Part shown: piece after piece, positions 6,057 to 10,886 of the stretch | Numbering within the stretch: the first letter of the stretch is position 1 | Layout: the number at the start of each line of letters is the position of its first letter | NCBI GenBank assembly: GCA_026002265.1 | Contig: BOBG01000069.1 | Span: forward strand, 1-10,886 | DNA length: 10,886 nucleotides | From: Spirochaetia bacterium | Lineage (GTDB): Bacteria > Spirochaetota > Spirochaetia > Treponematales > Breznakiellaceae | Direction: 5' to 3' | Translations under genes and position numbers: made by a program | The notes under the pieces: model-generated | What the model saw: only the letters and a program-made list of their open reading frames with translations | What the model was told of the DNA's origin: nothing | Databases searched by the model: none

Positions 6057-6454
6057 AATAATGTATGATTATCCGGTTGCCGGACCCGGTAATCAGAGTC
6101 AACATTTATACATTTTGGCGTATTGACTGGGAGTTGGTCGTGCGTTGAGTAGGCGTTGTCTATTCCGGTTTATGTTTTTTATGTAACTATTTTTCGTTTA
6201 ATGCTGCGATCAATTTGTATACCGGCTTTTTGTTTCCGCCGGTGTGAAACACGGGCGGTGCCGGTGATTGTTGTGACTGATCTATGCGATATTGGTGTGG
6301 AGGCACGATTGCCACCGGCAATGGTGCCTGTTTTGGGGAATAATGTTTCGGATCATTTCTGCATGGCGCATACTAGAATAGGTTTACGCCGTTTTAATGG
6401 CGTAAACCGGCTAGTAGGCGCTGTACTGCTACAGTGATTCGATACGACATAATC
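6057..6454. other. Non-coding stretch with a long imperfect hairpin
   Basis: About 400 bases without a believable gene. A 93-codon plus-strand frame (6156-6437) has no ribosome binding site and no family resemblance, and it ends across the large hairpin. Minus-strand frames are interrupted. Apart from the hairpin at 6366-6421 nothing is recognised. Confidence 0.45.
6366..6421. repeat. Extended imperfect inverted repeat (19 paired bases)
   Basis: The core GGTTTACGCC/GGCGTAAACC (6381-6390 and 6399-6408) has an 8-base loop. Outside it ACTAG/CTAGT (6372-6376 and 6411-6415) and GCGC/GCGC (6366-6369 and 6418-6421) also pair, separated by small internal loops. No T-run follows. It may be a miniature element, an attachment-type site or an RNA structure. 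Confidence 0.65.
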
Positions 6455-6479
6455 GACAAAAATGCAGTGCATTTTTGTC
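6455..6479. terminator. Bidirectional-looking hairpin at the end of the Rpn-like gene
   Basis: A perfect palindrome, GACAAAAATGC / GCATTTTTGTC with an AGT loop, abuts the stop codon (6479-6481) of the Rpn-like gene. The T5 run lies within the arm on both strands, and an AT-rich stem of this kind can act as a terminator. Confidence 0.5.
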
Positions 6480-7286
6480 TACCTGATAGGCCGGAATATG
6501 CCACATTCATTGGATTCTTGAGTAAGTATTTCCTTGAGTTGTTCAACAGTATAATTCCGGTTCAATAATTCCATAATCCGGTCACGTTCTTCTTGTTTAG
6601 CTTCCTCTTCACGAACAGCTAATGCATCTTCTAAGTTCCATTCTGATGTCAGCATATTTACCTCCTCATTAGTAAGTCTGTTCCAAAAATCAGCCAAAAT
6701 GTTATGGTGCTTGCAATACTCTATCGCTCTTACTATCGCAAAATTAAGCACTGCTTCTCGATTTATACCGGGTTTTTCTTTCGCTAGTACCTCCTGATAA
6801 TTTCTTACCCTATCTACAAATTCTACATACCCACTTAATGTTTCATTTTTCTCAATTAGGTACTCATTATGCCCTTTATTTATATTATACACCCTTACGG
6901 TCAATTCAAGGTTGATTTCCTCGTTTCCTTCCTCTCTTTCAAAGGCAGTCGATAATTTCAATTCTTTTTCATCAGGATAGTTCGCAATGCCATTAGAGAA
7001 CAATAAATTCCGGTCGAGGCAGTTTTACCAATTTTTGCCGGTAGACCAAAGCTTTATCGGTGATGCTGTTTTCAAATAAATGGGCAACCGGCAAGAGAAA
7101 CCGGTACGGCATATTCTCATTTATAGTTGACTGCTGTTCAGCCAACACTACCAATTTCCGGTTAATAATAAAAGAGACATCATTTTTTTTATGGGTAAAG
7201 AACGTTTCTGACAAGGTATTTATTACCACTTCGGTTGTTTTATCGTAGTGAGTACCTTTGAGATTATTATATAATTTTAGTAGCAC
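6479..7286 (-). pseudogene. Rpn-family PD-(D/E)XK nuclease/transposase-like protein, 5'-truncated and frameshifted
   Basis: Two frames cover one protein. The first (7286-6993) has KLYNNLKGTHYD, NDVSFII, and the hallmark VVLAEQQSTINENMPYRFLL, and ends KLPRPEFIVL. The second (7003-6479) resumes with SNGIANYPDEKELKLS, then LELTVRVYNINKGHN and a C-terminal helical part rich in E/K (AVREEEAKQEERDRIMELL). Relatives read VLYNG at the join; here GTTCTCTAATGG lacks two bases, so a 2-bp deletion explains the shift. The first roughly 25-30 family residues are missing; homology fades near 7286-7300, next to insertion-sequence remnants. The frame there starts only with GTG and has no clear ribosome binding site. 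Rpn proteins promote recA-independent recombination and some act in phage defence. This copy is probably dead. Confidence 0.75.
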
Positions 7287-7388
7287 TGCTATCGTTGAAA
7301 AGCGACCGGAAAAGGCTGTCTTTGTAATGATTGCCCATAGGCTCTAGGGGATGTCGTCAAAAGACGAAAGAAGAGGTAACATGAAAAG

Positions 7389-7801
7389 ATGCATAGACAT
7401 GACATCAGCGACACTGTTTGGGAAAAGATAGAACCACTCCTGCCCGGTAGACCCGGTCAATGGGGGAGAGTCGCACGAAACAATCGGCTTTTCATCAATG
7501 CCGTCTGCTAGATATTCCGTACCGGTCCACCCTGGCAGAATTTACCGCCGGAGTATGGGGATTGGAAGAATACCAACCGGTGCTTTTGCCGGTGACAAGG
7601 TAAAGGTGTCTGGCAAAAAGTGGCTGAGCAGGTGACGGAATGGGTCGATAGACGCGACCCATAGTCCTGTGGCGCCCGAGGCGAGAATGACCGGATGGAG
7701 CGTACCAAAGAGGGCTCAACAGCAAGACACACCTCGCCATCGACAAACGCGGGTGCCCGGTACGAATGATCAACACTGCAGGCCCGGAGGCAGAATGGAA
7801 A
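7389..7801 (+). pseudogene. IS5-family (IS427-like) transposase remnant
   Basis: ATG 7389 opens MHRHDISDTVWEKIEPLLPG, then RPGQWGRVARNNRLFINAVC, followed by TAG at 7509 where relatives have Trp. It continues IFRTGPPWQNLPPEYGDWKN and TNRCFC, with TGA at 7593 again at an expected Trp. A third stop at 7662 lies near a deletion, because the expected segment up to the first catalytic aspartate is missing. CGARGENDRMERTK follows. A frameshift near 7708-7714 moves to GLNSKTHLAIDKRGCPVRM and INTAGPEAEWK, where homology ends near 7801. So it is an N-terminal half with at least five lesions. The bases between 7300 and 7388 presumably hold the left end, but no matching terminal repeat is seen. Confidence 0.8.
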
Positions 7802-7804
7802 AGT

Positions 7805-8066
7805 ATAGTTCCGGAGTTTTATTCGCAATCATTTTATACAAGCGCATCATTTGCTTTGCATCCAGCAGCAGCCCGCCGGATTTATCAACTTTCAACGCTT
7901 CATATCCGCCTGACCGGTAGAGAGCAAGCCAATAATATATTATGTGCTGGTTGTAACCGATTGATTTTATTACTCTTTCAGGGCTTTCCCCATTTATTAT
8001 CCGGTTAACCGCGGTTATCCTTATCTGAGCTTGCACTTCCTGATTTAATTTTCTTCTACGTTCATC
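7805..8066 (-). pseudogene. IS630-family transposase, N-terminal fragment
   Basis: Read from 8066 downward the frame gives DERRRKLNQEVQAQIRITAV, then NRIINGESPERVIKSIGYNQ, HIIYYWLALYRSGGYEALKV and finally QMMRLYKMIANKTPE. This is the helix-turn-helix region and linker typical of IS630/Tc1-like transposases, with the catalytic DDE domain absent. No ATG precedes the conserved start; the first usable codon is GTG at 8036. The sequence breaks off near 7805, exactly where the plus-strand IS5-type homology ends. Two unrelated elements therefore meet head to head at about 7800. Confidence 0.75.
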
Positions 8067-8077
8067 TCATATTCATA

Positions 8078-8117
8078 ATGTTATTATAACATAGGCTAAA
8101 ACTTTTGTAAAGTTTAG
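8078..8117. repeat. Two small AT-rich inverted repeats flanking the IS630 fragment
   Basis: ATGTTAT-T-ATAACAT (8078-8092) is a perfect palindrome, and CTAAAACTTT/AAAGTTTAG (8096-8105 and 8109-8117) forms a hairpin with one bulge. They lie just outside the IS630-type homology and could be its terminal region or promoter elements for the following plus-strand remnant. Confidence 0.35.
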
Positions 8118-8150
8118 TTATATTTTATTCTTTTGATATTATAGCGAGGG

Positions 8151-8434
8151 AATAACAATATTGCAGAAAAAGAGGATAAATTAAAGGTCGCTAAAGAAAA
8201 ATTTCAAATAGAGATAGGATAAAAAGATTAGTGATTTGGAAGCAGAAAATAAAACATTGGAAGTAAAATTAGATGAGAGTGAAAAATTATAGCGAATTAA
8301 AATATTCTGAAATGGAAAATAAAAACAATTATTTCAACCAAAAACAAATGGAATTAAATAAATCGATTGTCGAAAATATCGTAAAAATAATAATTGAAAT
8401 AAATAAATTAAAAGATAACGATAAAATGAATTAA
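8151..8434 (+). pseudogene. Decayed coiled-coil protein gene
   Basis: Three consecutive frames together give a continuous Glu/Lys-rich heptad-like protein. First comes NIAEKEDKLKVAKEKFQIEI, ending at a TAA. Then, in another frame, KKISDLEAENKTLEVKLDES and EKL end at TAG. Then YSELKYSEMENKNNYFNQKQ, MELNKSIVENIVKIIIEINK and LKDNDKMN end at a stop at 8434. The pattern of short frames with the same composition indicates two frameshifts in an originally longer coiled coil. No start codon is evident and the N-terminus may have been removed by the neighbouring insertion. The composition is very AT-rich, unlike the DNA to its left. No family is recognised. Confidence 0.45.
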
Positions 8435-8604
8435 TACTTAGAGTTGTAAAAAATTTTGTTAGTGACTGAAATTATAATGAATTATAGTGTAGCGAAAAAT
8501 TCCTACACAAAGAGTATGGCAAGATGCAGTAACAACTCATTTACCACACTCGATAACCCTTCGGTTCGTTCTTAAATACCACTAGCACAGCTTCGGCAAG
8601 GAAT
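8435..8604. other. AT-rich intergenic stretch with weak structure
   Basis: No gene larger than the 24-codon ORF at 8541-8615 is seen. GTGTAG/CTACAC (8487-8492 and 8503-8508) could form a weak hairpin with a T-rich loop downstream of the minus-strand TOPRIM-like gene. Confidence 0.3.
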
Positions 8605-8615
8605 TCAAACTTCAT
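8541..8615 (-). CDS. Tiny ORF (24 aa) overlapping the end of the TOPRIM-like gene
   Basis: ATG 8615 opens MKFEFLAEAVLVVFKNEPKG then YRVW, overlapping the last codons of the TOPRIM-like gene in another frame. The mixed hydrophobic/charged composition looks protein-like, but there is no ribosome binding site and the length is small. It could equally be the remnant of another gene. Confidence 0.2.
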   Translation of the reverse strand: MKFEFLAEAVLVVFKNEPKGYRVW

Positions 8616-9162
8616 TTTCCCATATCTTATTGATAAACTGCTGGAGTGGTCTAAACGAAGGACATTTTTGTGCTATTATGGTAACATCAAGCTGTTCTGC
8701 TATTCTTGCATTGTTGGATTCACGATAATTCCTATCTAAATACTTAAAACGTCCTTTCGGATTTGGTATCTTTTCAGGATTTGGTATTTTATCATTATCT
8801 GATAATAACTATGCTTCCAATTCTTCTATTGGTACCACTATACAAATTTTATTTATTGGATTTTTTTCCAGTGCATTTTTTAATTTATCCATCAATTTAT
8901 TTTTATCATTGAGCTCTTTGGTTACGCCATCCCGATCCAAATCATGCACAATCAATAAAAAATGGCAATTATCGGCATGGAGTGATTTTGTCCATTGCTC
9001 CATTTTCAGTATATTGAACATATTTCCACCACCGCCAGCTACACGGCGTTTTAGACTAAATTGTTTTGCCGGTTCTATCTTTTTTATGAGTATTTTGAGA
9101 CATTGAAAATCAGTATCATTTTCCACAATAATACCAATATGTAGCACTTGATCATTCATCAT
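8605..9162 (-). pseudogene. TOPRIM-like DUF4276-type protein, interrupted by one amber codon (185 aa read through)
   Basis: The likely start is ATG 9162 (or 9159), overlapping the end of the ATPase gene by 8-11 bases. Residues 8-14 (HIGIIVE) with E14 and D18, and the HDLDRD motif (73-78), match a TOPRIM-type metal site. The family landmark IEELEAWLLSD is present except that its Trp codon TGG is TAG at 8811-8809. Beyond the stop the frame stays open for 67 further conserved-looking codons, including KIPNPKGRFKYLD and the NNARIAEQLD...CPSFRPLQQFI segment expected in DUF4276-type proteins, to a TGA at 8605. The lesion is thus a single base change. Partnered with an OLD-like ATPase, it would act as a nuclease effector; that role is inferred from related two-gene defence systems. 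Confidence 0.7.
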
Positions 9163-10241
9163 CAAAACCGCCAGCCTTCCAATATTGTCCAAGACTTCCT
9201 TCACATTCAAGAAATGTTCGTAAGCCTTTGTAGTTACCTTCAGCAAGTTCTTTTGGTAAATTTCTAGCTTTTGTCCCATTTTCTCCATTTTCAATAAATA
9301 CAATATCTTCAGGTTTAAGCATATCCAGTACATAATCAGAATGAGTTGAGAAAATTATTTGTTTATATTCAGATTCACATTGTATAATTTCCACGATGTC
9401 ATGTAATAATTTGTAGTGGATACCGACTTCAGGTTCTTCCAGCAATAATAATCCTCCATCATTGCTAATGATATAAAATAATAAAGCCATTGTTTTAAAT
9501 GTACCTTCAGAAAGTTGATGAAACCCAAGTGTTGCTTCATTTAATTTAATTTTAGGTATCAGAATATTATCTTCATAAACAGGTAATTCTAAGGAATCAA
9601 TAAGATGAATACCGTTTGGACCAACTAAATCAATATACCGTTCATATAAACTGGTATTTCTTGAATCGTACAAATCATAAATAAATTTATCATGTCGTAC
9701 CCCCCCTATGCCTGTTTATATCTAATATAGGAGACGCATTTATTGGTTCAGTAAAATAAGCAGCAGAATAGTATTTAGTTGAGCGTATATAATTTCTAAT
9801 TAGCCATACCTGACTCATAAATTGAGATTGTACTTCATCAGTAATATCAATTTCTGAAAAAAGAAATTTTATTTTTTGCATATCAAGCGGGTCTGTAATC
9901 GCCCAGAGTGGAATTTCTAACCACTGAGGAAAAAGCTCTTTTATTCGCCACTTATATATTATATCCCATAGATCTTTTTTGTTGACAACATCAGCTATTT
10001 TTAATTCTACATGATAATTTTCTTGTTCAAATAGAATAGTAATAAATGGATGATTACTCTGAATATCATTCTCACCGTTACTAGCAATAAAATTACTCTC
10101 TAATAATGTATTTATCGCTGTCAATATATTCGTTTTGCCTGCTCCATTTACCCCAATAAGTGCAGTAAGTGTTTCATTAAAATTGACAACAGTATCTTTG
10201 CACGATTTATAATTGCGAATAGTTATTTCTTTTAGTTTCAT
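9152..10241 (-). pseudogene. OLD/AAA-type ATPase (ABC-like SMC fold), one-base frameshift in a G7 tract (362 aa restored)
   Basis: ATG 10241 follows an AGGTGA site. Residues 1-50 give MKLKEITIRNYKSCKD and Walker A GVNGAGKTN (30-38), the usual start of AAA_15/AAA_21 and RecF/SMC-like ATPases. After residue 179 (RHR) the frame hits seven G residues (9700-9706) and ends at 9690. In the next frame the protein continues VRHDKFIYDLYDSRNTS, then signature LSEGT (about 243-247), Walker B LLLLEEPEVGIH (264-275) and the H-loop STHSDYVLD (298-306). All ATPase motifs are therefore intact on either side of the shift. No coiled-coil or zinc hook is evident. The 3' end overlaps the TOPRIM-like gene, so the two form one unit. 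The second half (9673-9152) has no proper start. Confidence 0.75.
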
Positions 10242-10395
10242 TTAATTTCACCTCACCTCTATTTATTCGAGTCTTTTATCCAACTACCTTCGGCAATCCA
10301 GCCACAATATCGACCGTCTGCACACTCACGCTAATTAAGCTCAAAAGCAAGTCTAGTATACCGGGGCTGATACACTTCTCATCTGCCTTTTTGCG
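10242..10395. other. Intergenic stretch upstream of the ATPase gene
   Basis: Short non-coding interval holding the ATPase ribosome binding site (GAGGTGA). No confident promoter, terminator or repeat was identified. Confidence 0.3.
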
Positions 10396-10878
10396 TTAAT
10401 CCGATATAATCCTATCATATGTTTTCTCAAACACTTTACGGTTTATAATAAACACACTATCCACATTAGACCTACAGGCAATAAAATCACCCGGCTCACC
10501 ATTCATATAAGAATAACCATCCCTTATAAGTTTTGTCTTTTTTTCAAGCGGTTTTGCATATATATATGCTTCATCTTTAGGGGTACAGGTTTTGGCAAAT
10601 ATCCGTATTCTTTTTAAATTCTTTGATTCGCCGGTTATTTTGTTTCTTATAGTTGGCAAGTAAAATAAATCTCCGGGGGCCATATCTTCGGGATCCCTAT
10701 CAGAGGCTTGATTACTAGGAGAGTAGATTTTCTCAAATGTAGTTGCCCTCATACTATACACTTCACCAAAAACTCCAATCATTATATACCTATCTTTCGA
10801 TGCAATAACTTCCGAATCGCCTTCAAGCGTCCGAATTATTAAAGGTGTACCCTCGCTGAAAACCTCAGTTGACAGCAT
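10396..10878 (-). CDS. Protein with two PGDYG-like motifs (160 aa, N-terminus may extend past the window)
   Basis: Two parts of the protein carry the same pattern. At 30-52 it reads RYIMIGVFGEVYSMRATTFE then KIY; at 128-154 it reads EPGDFIAC, VFIINRKVFEKTY. This is the PGDYG-type motif, in which G-D, a gly-rich turn, a hydrophobic strand and F-E-x-T/I-Y recur. A third GD occurs in MAPGDLFYL (66-74) between them. Small PGDYG-type proteins have no firm function and are common in phage and bacterial genomes. ATG 10878 has no visible ribosome binding site and the frame stays open to the edge, so the start is provisional. It is collinear with the ATPase/TOPRIM pair 154 bases downstream but need not be co-transcribed. 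Confidence 0.5.
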   Translation of the reverse strand: MLSTEVFSEGTPLIIRTLEGDSEVIASKDRYIMIGVFGEVYSMRATTFEKIYSPSNQASDRDPEDMAPGDLFYLPTIRNKITGESKNLKRIRIFAKTCTPKDEAYIYAKPLEKKTKLIRDGYSYMNGEPGDFIACRSNVDSVFIINRKVFEKTYDRIISD

Positions 10879-10886
10879 ATAACCAA

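Noticed and set aside
6156..6437. 93-codon plus-strand frame
   Set aside because: No ribosome binding site, no family resemblance, Cys/Arg/Val-rich composition, and it ends across a long hairpin.
7508..7828. Minus-strand frames of 93-106 codons
   Set aside because: Antisense to the IS5-type transposase remnant.
7766..8008. 80-codon plus-strand frame
   Set aside because: A chimera: its start lies in the IS5 remnant and the rest is antisense to the IS630 fragment.

Overview
The window reads as an accessory region of a spirochaete, most likely a gut Treponema. Four things suggest this: an Rpn/PD-(D/E)XK nuclease relative of the type expanded in treponemes, tandem genes starting with a TIR-like/DUF4062-type domain, mid-range base composition, and a striking density of the tetranucleotide CCGG through the first 8 kb. 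The host is an inference from family resemblance. No rRNA or tRNA gene was seen.

Layout. At 1-640 two minus-strand genes start with the same TIR-like domain, and the second runs off the window. At 640-1145 there is no convincing gene, but there are two strong hairpins and three copies of a 22-23 bp repeat just beyond the end of the rep-like gene. At 1146-5282 lies a plasmid-type backbone on the minus strand, in transcription order: a regulatory block repeated three times, a ParA ATPase, a ribbon-helix-helix (ParG-like) partner, a tiny ORF, a DnaB-type helicase and a putative replication initiator. The initiator appears split by a one-base shift in an A8 tract. The repeat block carries, per copy, a promoter, a four-half-site operator on an 11-bp register and a start site. 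This suggests a ParF/ParG-like partition operon with its centromere or operator upstream.

At 5297-8440 the sequence is a graveyard: a DUF6266-like gene with two frameshifts, then a hairpin-bearing non-coding stretch, an Rpn-like nuclease gene that is 5'-truncated and frameshifted, an IS5-family transposase pseudogene fused head-on to an IS630-family fragment, and a decayed coiled-coil gene. From about 8040 the sequence becomes AT-rich and CCGG almost disappears, so this end has another origin.

At 8605-10241 two overlapping minus-strand genes encode an OLD/AAA-type ATPase and a TOPRIM-like DUF4276-type protein, a pairing typical of anti-phage cassettes. Both are broken by a minimal lesion: one extra G in a G7 tract in the ATPase, and one Trp-to-amber change in the TOPRIM gene. 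At 10396-10878 lies a protein with two PGDYG-like motifs. The window is best described as a replication/partition module of a plasmid or integrated plasmid, next to decaying cargo and a silenced defence-like pair.
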